NCBI GenBank assembly: GCA_003452965.1
Contig: DMMW01000002.1
Span: 11,054 to 75,053, forward strand
Direction: 5' to 3'
DNA length: 64,000 nt
Origin: Elusimicrobiota bacterium
Lineage (GTDB): Bacteria; Elusimicrobiota; UBA8919
Part shown: positions 33,846-43,479 of the stretch, piece by piece
Layout: every line of letters starts with the position of its first letter
Numbering within the stretch: the first letter of the stretch is position 1
Translations under genes and position numbers: made by a program
The notes under the pieces: generated by a model
The model's input: the letters and a program-made list of their open reading frames with translations, nothing else
What the model was told of the DNA's origin: nothing
The model's database searches: none

Positions 33846-34808
33846 ATGTTAAACGAAGTGAAATCAGTCTATGACAGAAAAAAGATATCAATAATTACAG
33901 GTGTATATAATGAAGAATCGACTATACAAGAGGTATATGAAGTAATTAAAAAGGTTTTTTCAGAATTATCGGTAAAATATGATTATGAACATATTTTCAT
34001 GGATAATTGTAGTAATGATAATACACTTCCGATTTTAAGAAATATTGCTTCAAAAGATAAAAGAGTTAAGATAATAACATATTCAAAAAACTTTGGTCCA
34101 ATTAAAAGTGAATTTATCGGATACTTAAATGCAACAGGTGATGCGGTTGTAAGTTTTGAAGGAAATCTCAAAGATCCTGCCGAATTGATACCAACTTTTA
34201 TAGAAAAATGGGAAGAAGGTTATGATGTGGTTTATGGGGTAAGGAATAAAACAAGAGATAATTTTTTGATGTTATTTATGCGTAAATTATTTTATAAGTT
34301 ATGTTCATCTTTGTCAGAAGAACCCTTACCATTAAACGCTGGTTCTTTTCGTATTGTAGATAGAAAGGTGGTAAATGAGCTCATAAAATTAAATGATTAT
34401 AAACCATATATAAGAGGATTAATAACTACTATAGGATTTAAACAAATAGGAATAAATTATGAAAGAAAAGCGCGACCTAGAGGTAGGTCTAAAAGCAATT
34501 TAACTTATCTTATAGATTTTGCCATTAATGCATTTATAAGTTATTCTATCATTCCTATAAGATTATGTACATATATCGGTATTATTCTTTCAGTGGTTAG
34601 TTTTTTGGTAGCATTAGTTTACGCAATAATTAAGATATTTTTTTGGAATATACAAGCACCGGGTATTGCAACGGTTATAGTATTAGTATTATTCTTTTCG
34701 GGTGTACAAATGTTTTTTCTTGGTATAATTGGAGAATATATAGGTGCTATTCATTCACAGGTGCGAAAGAAACCATTCGTAGTAATAAGCGAAAAAATCA
34801 ATCTTTGA
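33846..34808 (+). CDS. GT2 glycosyltransferase with two C-terminal helices (GtrB/ArnC-like)
   Basis: A 320-residue transferase likely loading a sugar on undecaprenyl phosphate at the inner membrane. The GT-A domain starts SIITGVYNEESTIQEVYE; KNFGPIKSEFIGYLNATGD is as in DPM1/GtrB. Two helices at about 232-255 and 272-295 follow RARPRGRSKSNL-like bases, and the chain ends FFLGIIGEYIGAIHSQVRKKP. The usual metal-binding DADLQDPP region reads EGNLKDPAE, so the first Asp residues are lost. It could supply lipid-linked sugar to the GT-C proteins downstream. Confidence 0.85.
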   Translation: MLNEVKSVYDRKKISIITGVYNEESTIQEVYEVIKKVFSELSVKYDYEHIFMDNCSNDNTLPILRNIASKDKRVKIITYSKNFGPIKSEFIGYLNATGDAVVSFEGNLKDPAELIPTFIEKWEEGYDVVYGVRNKTRDNFLMLFMRKLFYKLCSSLSEEPLPLNAGSFRIVDRKVVNELIKLNDYKPYIRGLITTIGFKQIGINYERKARPRGRSKSNLTYLIDFAINAFISYSIIPIRLCTYIGIILSVVSFLVALVYAIIKIFFWNIQAPGIATVIVLVLFFSGVQMFFLGIIGEYIGAIHSQVRKKPFVVISEKINL

Positions 34809-34819
34809 TAGAAAATTCT

Positions 34820-35986
34820 ATGAATAAAGGTAAAAATAAGTTATTACTATTAATTGTAATTAACGTTTTAGTAGTAGTTATTGCAGTTCTATATTTTAAT
34901 AGAGCATGGTTTTTTGAAGATGATATAAGTTTAAATATTTTAGCTTCATTTACTACGGTAAGCCAAGTCGGGAAAGTAGAAGGTATAAGTCAAAACATAA
35001 TAGGAGTGGATGGAAAAGAAGGGTTTTTATTACACGGCCGAAATATACCGTTAAAAAAAGGTAGTTATAAGGTAAGTTATAAAGTAAAATTGGTTGATAT
35101 TGAAAATAATGATGATTCCGAAAAAAGTATAGGATATTGTAAAGTTAACTTGGCAAATGCACCTAAATATAATAAAAAAATAGAATTAAAAGCAAAGGAT
35201 TTTTTACAAAAAAATCTTAAAAAAATAATTATAAATTTTACAGTACCCGAAGGTTACCCCTCAATAGAATTTCAGGTTTTTCAATTTTCTGGCAATAATT
35301 TATCAATAGAATCACTAAGATTGAATTCAATTATCAGTGAACGTATTCCGTTAAGGACGAAAGAGGTTAAAAAAGCAGTTTTAAATATTATCGGTATGAT
35401 AGTTTTAATTGCTTTTTTTTTATTATTCATAATATTACGGTTCAAGAAGCTGGTATTTTTCATATTATTTATAATAATAGCCGAACTATGGTTTTTGAAT
35501 ATTGAACATTCGTCAGATATATTAACTGGTTGTGCGATGTACAGTCCTATAGGGAAATTAGATTCGTTTATGCACATAAAGGCGAACGATACCAAAGAAG
35601 GATATCTTGCATATGGTCCGTATCTTCCGTTAGAGAAGGGGAGATATAGGGTTAATTACAAAGTATTTTTAGATAATCTGGATAGTGGAGATGATATATC
35701 TCGCAAGGTAGGGTATTGTGATATAGACATAGAGGGGCATCCTGAACTTAGGAAATTTAGTGAATTTACGGTAGGTAGTTTTAAGAAAAGGAATCCGCAG
35801 GAAGTGAGTTTAACATTTAGTGTGCCTGAAGGCATGCCCAAGACACAATATAGGGTATATCAATATGGTGGCAACAAATTAACGCTTTCGTCATTAAAGT
35901 TATACGATGTTGATATAACCAAGTACATCAGGACTCATTTAGACATATTATTAATTGCGATATTTATAACTATAATTTTTATATAA
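34820..35986 (+). CDS. Membrane protein with two copies of an unrecognised YGPY/GYCDIDIEGHP domain
   Basis: A 388-residue protein: helix (about 7-26), extracytoplasmic domain (about 35-165), two helices (about 180-220), second copy of the domain (about 232-360) and a last helix. Both domains share GFLLHGRNIPLKKGSYKV / GYLAYGPYLPLEKGRYRV, a central GYCKVNL / GYCDIDIEGHP, FTVPEG / FSVPEG and VFQFSGNNLSIESLRL / VYQYGGNKLTLSSLKL. The second copy is closest to the N-terminal domain of the next gene. No transferase core is present. The predicted beta-sandwich could bind glycans. ATG 34820 lies 11 bases after the GT2 stop; an in-frame start at 34643 would overlap that gene. Confidence 0.72.
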   Translation: MNKGKNKLLLLIVINVLVVVIAVLYFNRAWFFEDDISLNILASFTTVSQVGKVEGISQNIIGVDGKEGFLLHGRNIPLKKGSYKVSYKVKLVDIENNDDSEKSIGYCKVNLANAPKYNKKIELKAKDFLQKNLKKIIINFTVPEGYPSIEFQVFQFSGNNLSIESLRLNSIISERIPLRTKEVKKAVLNIIGMIVLIAFFLLFIILRFKKLVFFILFIIIAELWFLNIEHSSDILTGCAMYSPIGKLDSFMHIKANDTKEGYLAYGPYLPLEKGRYRVNYKVFLDNLDSGDDISRKVGYCDIDIEGHPELRKFSEFTVGSFKKRNPQEVSLTFSVPEGMPKTQYRVYQYGGNKLTLSSLKLYDVDITKYIRTHLDILLIAIFITIIFI

Positions 35987-36014
35987 GTGTGATTGTTAAA
36001 AAACAACAATTACT

Positions 36015-36027
36015 GATTACACAGATT
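36015..36027. repeat. GATTACACAGATT repeat copy
   Basis: Exact inverted-orientation copy of the dispersed AATCTGTGTAATC element, 12 bases upstream of the preferred ATG at 36040. Confidence 0.6.
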
Positions 36028-36039
36028 AAATGGATAACA

Positions 36040-38397
36040 ATGAAGAAGATTAAAAGTATAATAATATTATCTGTAGTTATATTTTCAGCTGTTTTATATA
36101 GTATAGAGAAACAATGGTATGACAAAGAGGGCCATATAAACATACTTAAGACTTGTGCTATGTACAGTCCGATAGGGACGGTTGGAGCAAACGGGCAGAT
36201 AAAGGCGAACGGGATAGACGTAGGGTATTTGGCATATGGACCTTACGTACAGTTAAAGGCAGGCAAATATGCTATTAAGTATAAATTGATTTTAAATAAT
36301 CTGAATATGGATGATGATAGTGGCAGGGTTGTAGGATATTGTGATGTGGATATAGAAGGTCATCCCGAGCCGGCGTATCATATTGATATGACTGTCGGTG
36401 ATTTCAAGAAAAAGAATCCTAGAGAGGTAATGTTAAAGTTTACTGTGCCTGACGGGTTGCCGAAGGTACAGTTCAGGGTATATCAGTATTACGGGAATAA
36501 TCATATGCTTTTAGGATTGAAGTTATATCCCAAGAGTTTATCATTATTAACAAGTTTATTAAAGAATAATTTTTTGACATATAATGTGATTTTATTTAGT
36601 ACGATATTTTTCATATTTTTATGCATATATTTTAAAATATGGAAGATATATAAATTGAAACTGTTTTTTAATAAATATAAATCTTTTAAGTTTGATGAAT
36701 TAGAAGAGCATAATAATTCTGTTTCAATAAACTTCATTGTACAATTATGTATTATATCATTTTTTACTTTATTATCATTGAATGCTTTTTGGATGAACAG
36801 AATGGCTATTCCTGTAATTCCTTTATGGCAAACTGTATTCATAGCTATTGAAATATCAGTATTTGTGTTAATTATTAGAATATTTAATTTAAGATTGGAT
36901 ATTAAAAAATTTGATATATTTGATATTTCTTTATTCTTTTTAGTATTTCTGTTTATTTTTTATGTTTTAATAATGCCTTCAATACCCTCATTAATGCCAG
37001 TCAATTTCAGCAATGATTGTGTAACTCATTATTCATGGATGGACCATGTTTATAATAAAAGGACGCTTAATGGTTCGGAAATAGCATTTTATCCGTTCGG
37101 ATATCATGTGACAACTGTAATGTTATCAAAACTTACCGGTATCCCTGCGGTAAAAATGATGAGTATTTTATTGGCATTTGTCATAGCATTATCCACGGCT
37201 ATTACATATGCTATTATAATAAGGGTTTTTAATTTTAAGAATGACGGTAAATTAGTTGCATTATTGCCGATATTTACATTTTTTTGGGTTAGAGGATATT
37301 ATGATTTTGTGTTCAACAGGTTTTTTCATGGTTCTATGGTATTCAGTTATCTTTTTATGGTGTCGTTTTTTTGGGCTTTGATTGAATATAAAAATTATCC
37401 TAAATGGTTCAGTTATCTTTCGCTAAATTTATCAGCAATAGGGTTGGCTTATTCTTATACATCGTATTTGCCGATGTTGGTTATGCCTTTATTTTTAACG
37501 ATTTTAATGGAAGATAATAGGAAATTTACCAGACGGCTTAAAGATTTATTGATTACTATATTGCCAGTTGTTATTTTAAGCATTATTCATTTGAAATCAA
37601 AAGGGACTTCCAATCTCGGTTTGGCTGTATTAAACCATGAAGGATATTGCATAAAATTTAATTTTATGAATTTCGGAGATTTTGGGAATAATGTTAAAGG
37701 CGGGTGGTTTTTAATTTTATCTTTAATTGGTATACCTGTAATAATATCAGGATTTAAGAAGAATATTGCTGTTATAAATTTTACTTTAAGTTTCTTATTG
37801 TACTTCTTTCTATTTTATATATTAAAACATAATTTTGGAAAGTTTTCATATTATCAGGCGTATAAAATATTATATTTTTCTCCATATATAGCGGTTATTT
37901 ATATTGCAGCAGTTTTATATTTTATTAGAAAACAATTGATTAAAATATTTAAACCATTTATTGGTGAAAAATTACATATAATATTATTTATTATATGGTT
38001 GTTGATTATTATTAATAAAGCTTCAATTGTTTATGATATGGAGAATTACAGACCTTGCTATCCAGAAATGTTGAAAGAATCGCATTATTTAACGATTGAT
38101 TGGGCAAGGAAAAATATAAAAGAAAATTTTGATTACATATATCATCATCCAAATTTAGGCAACTGGATGCGGCACGGATTTATGAAGGATACTCTTAAAA
38201 ATATAACACCCGATGAATATTATTATCAAGTTTTTGTAATGCCTGTTCAAAAATTATCTGATTGGCTAAATAAGTCCAAAAAAGGAAGAATTGCTGTTGT
38301 GGATGATTTAAATACACCGCCACTGACTGAGAAACAGAAAAGGCAGTTTGAAATATTATATCAAAAAGAAAATAGCGCAGTGATAAAAAAAATATGA
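36040..38397 (+). CDS. GT-C-like membrane protein with N-terminal YGPY domain
   Basis: A 785-residue protein: membrane helix (about 5-22), the YGPY domain (about 32-165: GYLAYGPYVQLKAGKYAI, VGYCDVDIEGHPEP, FTVPDGLPK, RVYQYYGNN), then about 12 helices. The loop FSNDCVTHYSWMDHVYNK followed by YPFGYHVTTVML has the acidic/aromatic make-up of GT-C lipid-sugar transferases or large polymerases. The C-terminal 110 residues are soluble. The ATG at 36040 was preferred because the frame upstream to 35989 runs through an intergenic repeat; neither start has a good RBS. It overlaps the flippase gene by 4 bp. Confidence 0.7.
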   Translation: MKKIKSIIILSVVIFSAVLYSIEKQWYDKEGHINILKTCAMYSPIGTVGANGQIKANGIDVGYLAYGPYVQLKAGKYAIKYKLILNNLNMDDDSGRVVGYCDVDIEGHPEPAYHIDMTVGDFKKKNPREVMLKFTVPDGLPKVQFRVYQYYGNNHMLLGLKLYPKSLSLLTSLLKNNFLTYNVILFSTIFFIFLCIYFKIWKIYKLKLFFNKYKSFKFDELEEHNNSVSINFIVQLCIISFFTLLSLNAFWMNRMAIPVIPLWQTVFIAIEISVFVLIIRIFNLRLDIKKFDIFDISLFFLVFLFIFYVLIMPSIPSLMPVNFSNDCVTHYSWMDHVYNKRTLNGSEIAFYPFGYHVTTVMLSKLTGIPAVKMMSILLAFVIALSTAITYAIIIRVFNFKNDGKLVALLPIFTFFWVRGYYDFVFNRFFHGSMVFSYLFMVSFFWALIEYKNYPKWFSYLSLNLSAIGLAYSYTSYLPMLVMPLFLTILMEDNRKFTRRLKDLLITILPVVILSIIHLKSKGTSNLGLAVLNHEGYCIKFNFMNFGDFGNNVKGGWFLILSLIGIPVIISGFKKNIAVINFTLSFLLYFFLFYILKHNFGKFSYYQAYKILYFSPYIAVIYIAAVLYFIRKQLIKIFKPFIGEKLHIILFIIWLLIIINKASIVYDMENYRPCYPEMLKESHYLTIDWARKNIKENFDYIYHHPNLGNWMRHGFMKDTLKNITPDEYYYQVFVMPVQKLSDWLNKSKKGRIAVVDDLNTPPLTEKQKRQFEILYQKENSAVIKKI

Positions 38398-39707
38398 AAC
38401 ATATGTCAATTTACCAGTTGCTTGGGAAAATTCCCAATCATATATGGGTTGCGGTAAGCAATTGGTGTAGCAGAATAATTATTGCAATGGTTCAGCTGGT
38501 AAGCATACGAATGCTTTTGGCTGGGTTTGGAAGCGAAAAATTCGCAGTTTTCGTGCTTTTGACGAGTTTAATAGGATGGTATTCTTTATCAGATATGGGA
38601 GTGGGCTTAAGTTTACAGAATTATATATCGGAAAAAAGGTCACTGAATGAACCATATACGGATTATTTAAGTTCTGCTTTTGTAATTACTTTAGTTCTCT
38701 GGTGTTTAGGTATTTTCTTCCTTTTTTTAATAAGTCCGGTAATAGCTCCAATTTTTCTAAAACAATTTACTTTTATTAGCGACGCTGAGAAGATAAAATA
38801 TTTTTTTATAATAGGATTCATATATTTTAGCGTAACTTTAAGTAGTACTACTTATAAAATATGGTATGCCGAGCAAAAGGGATATTTGGCTAACATAGTT
38901 CCCGCAATTGCATCTTTAATTGGTTTATTTGGTGTGTGGTATGTTTTAAAATTAGATGTAGAAAACAAATTGTTGATAGCATTAATTGCATTCACTTCAC
39001 CGGCGATGATTTTAGGGGTATTTTTTTTCTTTTTAAAAACCATTGTATTTTCAAAGTTAAGACTGCATAAAGATATATTTGTATTTAAGAATTTGGTGAA
39101 TCGTGCTGGAAGATTTTTCTTTTTTGCGTTGATAGGATTATTTATTACACAGATTGATTATTTTGTTTTGTCACAGACAGTAAAAGCATATGATATAGTT
39201 ATATATAATATTTCAAATAAACTTTTTAGTTTTGCATTTTCAATATATGTTGCAGTTCTTACTGCATGGCATCCTGTAAATGCGGAGATGTATGTCAGAA
39301 ATGAATTTTTCAATATTAGAAGATATGCAAAAACATATATAATTGCAGGGATATTAGGAATAATATTGTTTACCTTTGGATTTATGATATTTAAACAGAA
39401 AATAATAATGATTTTATCGCCCCAAGAAAACATAATCATACCTGTTGTATTTATATTATTGCTCGGTATTTATTTTGCAATAAGGATTTGGAATGATACT
39501 TTTGTTACATTGCTTGTTAGTATGAATAAATTTCGTCATATATTTATTATTGCTCCGATTCAAATTGTAATTTCGGCTTTATTACAAATAACATTGGCAT
39601 ATAAATTCGGGATAAACGGTTTGATTGTTGGCTTGATAATTGCTTATCTTTCAACAAGCGCTTGGTTTTTACCGAAAGTATTCAAAAAACATGTTTTAAT
39701 GGATTGA
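38394..39707 (+). CDS. wzx: Wzx-like polysaccharide flippase
   Basis: A 437-residue inner-membrane protein with about 12 helices spread evenly, of the MOP/oligosaccharide flippase family. The start (WVAVSNWCSRIIIAMVQLVSIRMLL) and YSLSDMGVGLSLQNYISEKR fit Wzx/RfbX. Expected to turn undecaprenyl-linked repeat units to the periplasmic side. It starts in the stop codon of the GT-C-like gene. A second, unlike flippase is at 54008. Confidence 0.85.
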   Translation: MKHMSIYQLLGKIPNHIWVAVSNWCSRIIIAMVQLVSIRMLLAGFGSEKFAVFVLLTSLIGWYSLSDMGVGLSLQNYISEKRSLNEPYTDYLSSAFVITLVLWCLGIFFLFLISPVIAPIFLKQFTFISDAEKIKYFFIIGFIYFSVTLSSTTYKIWYAEQKGYLANIVPAIASLIGLFGVWYVLKLDVENKLLIALIAFTSPAMILGVFFFFLKTIVFSKLRLHKDIFVFKNLVNRAGRFFFFALIGLFITQIDYFVLSQTVKAYDIVIYNISNKLFSFAFSIYVAVLTAWHPVNAEMYVRNEFFNIRRYAKTYIIAGILGIILFTFGFMIFKQKIIMILSPQENIIIPVVFILLLGIYFAIRIWNDTFVTLLVSMNKFRHIFIIAPIQIVISALLQITLAYKFGINGLIVGLIIAYLSTSAWFLPKVFKKHVLMD

Positions 39708-39720
39708 GGTATAATTAGTT

Positions 39721-40740
39721 ATGGAAAATAATATTAAATTGTCTATATGTATTCCAACATATAACAGAGCATATTATCTGAAACAATGTCTAGAAACTCT
39801 TATCCCACAAGTAAAGAGCAGAAAAGATGTTGAGGTTATAATTGGTGATAATTTTTCTTCAGATAATACCAATGAAGTTATAATGTCTTTTAAAACCAGT
39901 GATGTCCAAATAAGGAATTTTAGAAATAATGAAAACATGGGATACACTGGAAATCAAATCAAATGTTTTGAAAATGCATCCGGCCGGTATATCGCAATAT
40001 TATGCGACGATGACGTGTATCTTGATGGAGAAGTTGAGGAAATATTAAGTGTAATAAGTAAGCGGGACTATGCATATATAGCGCTTAATTATTATAGTTT
40101 TTTTTATAATTATAAGCGTCCATATAAGGTGGATTTTGCTCCAGAAAAGGATATTATTTTTGAGAAAGCTTTAAACATATTGAATTATCCGACTGTCGGT
40201 CACTATTCTGCGATTGTTTTAAATGCAAAATTAGCTAAAAAATATTTAGCGGAATTGATAGGACAGGGCAAACATATTAAAGCAGAAAAAAGCCGTGGAA
40301 TAATTACAGGGTTATATATACGTTTGCTTGCAAAGACTGATTTGCCTGCCTATTTCATCGGCAAAAGGAAATTAGCGGCAAGAATTCCTGAAGTACTGGA
40401 TTATGATTTGCTAAGACATCTATGCGTTGATTATTATGATATGTATTATGAATTTTATAAAGATGGATTGATTAGTAGGGAAGATTTAAATTTTAGAATC
40501 GGTTTGATATTAGCAATGCTACCAAAAGCAATAATTAAAGATTTACATAAATTAGATGATAAAGAAGTAAAAAGAATAACTGAAAAATTGATAGACGATT
40601 TAAAATATTATAGTAGTTTCAAATTTATAAGTTTACCATTGTTATTTTTAGGAAGATTTAAAACTATTAGATATTTTTATCGTTTAATATCATTTTTAGT
40701 AGATATAAAAAGAAAAATTATAAGAAGAATAAAAGGATAA
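39721..40740 (+). CDS. GT2 glycosyltransferase (RfbV-like)
   Basis: Cytosolic GT-A transferase of 339 residues: LSICIPTYNRAYYLKQCLE, IIGDNFSSDNT and the DDD motif in ILCDDDVYLD. The ICIPTYNR start and overall length resemble RfbV, the abequosyltransferase of Salmonella, whose donor is a CDP-3,6-dideoxyhexose. As this locus makes such a CDP-sugar, it is a good candidate for its transfer. That link is inference. Confidence 0.85.
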   Translation: MENNIKLSICIPTYNRAYYLKQCLETLIPQVKSRKDVEVIIGDNFSSDNTNEVIMSFKTSDVQIRNFRNNENMGYTGNQIKCFENASGRYIAILCDDDVYLDGEVEEILSVISKRDYAYIALNYYSFFYNYKRPYKVDFAPEKDIIFEKALNILNYPTVGHYSAIVLNAKLAKKYLAELIGQGKHIKAEKSRGIITGLYIRLLAKTDLPAYFIGKRKLAARIPEVLDYDLLRHLCVDYYDMYYEFYKDGLISREDLNFRIGLILAMLPKAIIKDLHKLDDKEVKRITEKLIDDLKYYSSFKFISLPLLFLGRFKTIRYFYRLISFLVDIKRKIIRRIKG

Positions 40741-40753
40741 GTTCGGGGGTGCG

Positions 40754-41482
40754 GTGGAATTTAAATCGAAAAATAGAATTTATGAGAATTATAATGCACA
40801 TGCATTAGTATATGAGGATATAACAGTCAAAGGACTGAAACGTTGGATAGGTTATTATCGCGCGCATTATTTAAAATTGTTACCAAAAAATAAAAATTCT
40901 AAAATATTGGACGTGGGTTGTGGTTACGGACGGATGCTATATTTTCTTAATAACGAAGGATACAGAAATATATATGGCATAGATACAAGCCAGCAGCAAG
41001 TAGAGACCGCTATTCAAAATGGGCTTAACTATGTTGAACATGCATCTGCATTTAAATTCCTTGAAAATAAAAAGGAACAGTATGATACCATAATAATGAT
41101 AGATGTTTTGGAACATATTGAAAAAACTGAGGTATTGGAACTTCTCGATAAAGTATATTTTTCGCTAAAAGCCGGCGGTTCAATAATATTACAACTGCCA
41201 AATGCCTTGACACCGTTTAACGTTTTTTTATACCAGGATTTTACGCATGAAACGGCATATACACGTGCAAGTATCAGTCAGTTATTAAGTACTACAGGGT
41301 TTGAAAATATTAGAGTGTTTCCGATAGTTCCACATATTCATGGTCCAAAGAGTTTAATTTCACATCTGATGTGGAAGGTTGTTTGGCAAAATTTAATCAA
41401 ATTATATATGTTGACTGCAAATGGTAATTTAATGGGAAATATTTATACCAGCAATTTAATCGCATATGCTGAAAAAATGTGA
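40754..41482 (+). CDS. SAM-dependent methyltransferase
   Basis: Class I methyltransferase of 242 residues with motif I ILDVGCGYGRML (about 50-61), the acidic GIDTSQQQVE and IIMIDVLEHIEKTEVLE. Such genes in polysaccharide loci cap or decorate sugars by O-methylation. GTG start with GGGGG five bases upstream. The stop codon lies inside the hairpin GTGATTGTT-GA-AACAATCAC (41479-41498). Confidence 0.83.
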   Translation: MEFKSKNRIYENYNAHALVYEDITVKGLKRWIGYYRAHYLKLLPKNKNSKILDVGCGYGRMLYFLNNEGYRNIYGIDTSQQQVETAIQNGLNYVEHASAFKFLENKKEQYDTIIMIDVLEHIEKTEVLELLDKVYFSLKAGGSIILQLPNALTPFNVFLYQDFTHETAYTRASISQLLSTTGFENIRVFPIVPHIHGPKSLISHLMWKVVWQNLIKLYMLTANGNLMGNIYTSNLIAYAEKM

Positions 41483-41498
41483 TTGTTGAAACAATCAC
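41479..41498 (+). repeat. Perfect 9-bp hairpin at the methyltransferase stop codon
   Basis: GTGATTGTT and AACAATCAC are exact inverted repeats separated by two bases, overlapping the TGA at 41480. It precedes the AGAGGAG ribosome binding site of the next gene, so it may be a processing or weak termination signal. Confidence 0.5.
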
Positions 41499-41511
41499 TA
41501 AGAGGAGTAAT

Positions 41512-42462
41512 ATGAAAGTATTAATTACCGGGATTTCAGGATTCGCTGGAAATTTTATGTATGATTTTTTAACCAATATAAAAGATATTGATATTTATGG
41601 GATGTATTGGGATTTTAATAGGAAGAATAATATTCAGAAAAAATTTGATAAAGCAAAACTATGGGAAATTGATATGATAAATGATACACAATTATTGGAC
41701 AATATACTAAAAGAAGTCCAACCCGATATAATAATGCATTTTGCTGCATATGTAACTGTAATAGGTTCCTTTAAGAATCCAGGTCCGATATTTCAAACTA
41801 ATTTAATTGGTACAGTAAATTTGCTTGAATCTGTAAGGAAAATAATACCGGAATCCAAAGTTTTGATAACCGGTTCGGCAGAGGAATATGGTAAGGTTCC
41901 CAATGATAAACTGCCGATAAAGGAAGAGTATTCGTTAAATCCGGTAAGTCCGTATGCGCTTAGTAAAAAATTTCAGGAAGATATAGGATTATATTATTTC
42001 AATAATTACGGAGTAAAGGTGTATTTTACTAGAACATTTCATACAGCAGGGCCAAAACAACCGATTGGTTATGTCTGCACCGACATAGCCAAGCAGATTG
42101 CTGAAATTGAAAAAGGGAACGCAAAAAGTATCCAAGTCGGTAATTTAATCGCGAAAAGAGATTTTTCCGATATTAGAGATGTTATAAATGCCTATTGGCG
42201 AATTATAAATTACGGAAAAGCGGGAGAGATTTATAATGTGTGCAGCGGGACATCCGTATCTATACAGGAAATATTGGATAGATTGATAAAATATTCAAAC
42301 AAAACCATTAAAGTTGAAGTGGATAAAGACAAATTAAGACCGTCCGATGTTCCGGATTTTGTTGGCGATAATACAAATTTAAAAAAAATAGGATGGAGTC
42401 AGAAATATACTTTAGAAGATACGTTAAGTGCAGTTTTAAATTGGTGGCGAAAAAGCATCTGA
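41512..42462 (+). CDS. GDP-4-keto-6-deoxymannose reductase / GMD family SDR, paralogue
   Basis: A 316-residue extended SDR, same length and layout as that at 7824. ITGISGFAGNFMYDF is the cofactor loop; the active site is ITGSAEEYG and SPYALSKKFQED; RTFHTAGPKQPIGYVCTD, KQIAEIEKG, VGNLIAKRDFSDIRD and RPSDVPDFVGDN are shared. This copy is closer to the reductase (RMD) type, while 7824 may be the dehydratase, so the two could together make a GDP-6-deoxyhexose such as rhamnose. AGGAG precedes the ATG; a start at 41479 would lie in the previous gene. Confidence 0.82.
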   Translation: MKVLITGISGFAGNFMYDFLTNIKDIDIYGMYWDFNRKNNIQKKFDKAKLWEIDMINDTQLLDNILKEVQPDIIMHFAAYVTVIGSFKNPGPIFQTNLIGTVNLLESVRKIIPESKVLITGSAEEYGKVPNDKLPIKEEYSLNPVSPYALSKKFQEDIGLYYFNNYGVKVYFTRTFHTAGPKQPIGYVCTDIAKQIAEIEKGNAKSIQVGNLIAKRDFSDIRDVINAYWRIINYGKAGEIYNVCSGTSVSIQEILDRLIKYSNKTIKVEVDKDKLRPSDVPDFVGDNTNLKKIGWSQKYTLEDTLSAVLNWWRKSI

Positions 42463-42473
42463 TTACACAGATT
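42461..42473. repeat. GATTACACAGATT repeat overlapping a stop codon
   Basis: Exact copy whose first two bases belong to the TGA of the SDR gene. It leaves only four bases before the next ATG at 42478. Confidence 0.6.
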
Positions 42474-42477
42474 CATT

Positions 42478-43479
42478 ATGAATTATCCTAAAGTAAGTAT
42501 ATTAGTACCAACATATAATCGTTCAAAATATTTACAGGAATGTTTAGAAAGTGTTTTGATGCAAGATTATCCGAATTTTGAGGTTATTGTTTCAGATAAT
42601 GCATCTATTGATGATACGGATCAAATAATAAAAAAATATTTAGTTGATAATCGAGTAAAATATTATCGACAAAACAGTAATATAGGTATTGTTTCTAATT
42701 GGAAAAAATTATTATATGAATATGCAACAGGTGAATACGGAAAACTTATATGTGACGATGATTATCTAATTGATAAAGAACATGTGAAAAAGTGCATAAA
42801 TCTAATTTTAAAAAACAAATTAGATATAGTATTATCGGGTTCTATGGGTAGAATTGAAAATGAAATTGGATTAATAAAAGAGATAGTGATAGACCCTGAA
42901 ATACCGGAGATTACTAACGCTGAATGGTGGCTTGAAAATTGGGCGAGAAAAATAAACGGGGCATTTTTATTTTTGAATTTCAATGATGGTGCGGTATTTA
43001 ATATAAAAAGAGCTAAGGAATTAGAAGCATTCGTACCAGATTGTTACGGATTAGATTATGAGATATTGCAAAGATTTATATTGAGCGGCAAAGTCGGATA
43101 TGTTAGGGGTTGTCACTTCGTGGCACGTACGCATCCCAATAATGACGGTCGTATAGAGCGTTTTGAAAATGCATTTGCAGGCATGGAAATGTTCAATCGT
43201 ATTCAAGAATATGGTTTGAGTTTAGGATTGTCAGAAAAAAAAATGCTAAAATTAAAGAGGCGTAATATTATTGTTTTTACTCTTATTTTTCTTGTTAATA
43301 AGTGGTTCTTGGCAAAAGGTGTTTCACTAAAATCAATATACGAATTTTATAATAGAATGAATAAATTGAATAAAACTGTTTTTATTCCGATAATTACTAA
43401 TTATGCCACTTTGTCAATGATGTTTCAACAAAAGAATATCAAAATGTATAAATTATTAAAAAGAATGGCTGGAAAATGA
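42478..43479 (+). CDS. GT2 glycosyltransferase
   Basis: GT-A transferase of 333 residues: VSILVPTYNRSKYLQECLESVL, VIVSDNASIDDT and LICDDDYLIDKEH with the DDD metal motif. The C-terminal third lacks clear membrane helices. The donor is unknown. No RBS is visible because a repeat fills the space before the ATG. It overlaps the GT4 gene by 4 bp. Confidence 0.85.
   Translation: MNYPKVSILVPTYNRSKYLQECLESVLMQDYPNFEVIVSDNASIDDTDQIIKKYLVDNRVKYYRQNSNIGIVSNWKKLLYEYATGEYGKLICDDDYLIDKEHVKKCINLILKNKLDIVLSGSMGRIENEIGLIKEIVIDPEIPEITNAEWWLENWARKINGAFLFLNFNDGAVFNIKRAKELEAFVPDCYGLDYEILQRFILSGKVGYVRGCHFVARTHPNNDGRIERFENAFAGMEMFNRIQEYGLSLGLSEKKMLKLKRRNIIVFTLIFLVNKWFLAKGVSLKSIYEFYNRMNKLNKTVFIPIITNYATLSMMFQQKNIKMYKLLKRMAGK

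Noticed and set aside
34643..34819. N-terminal extension of the two-domain membrane protein
   Set aside because: The added residues are an out-of-frame reading of the GT2 gene; the ATG at 34820 directly precedes the expected first membrane helix.
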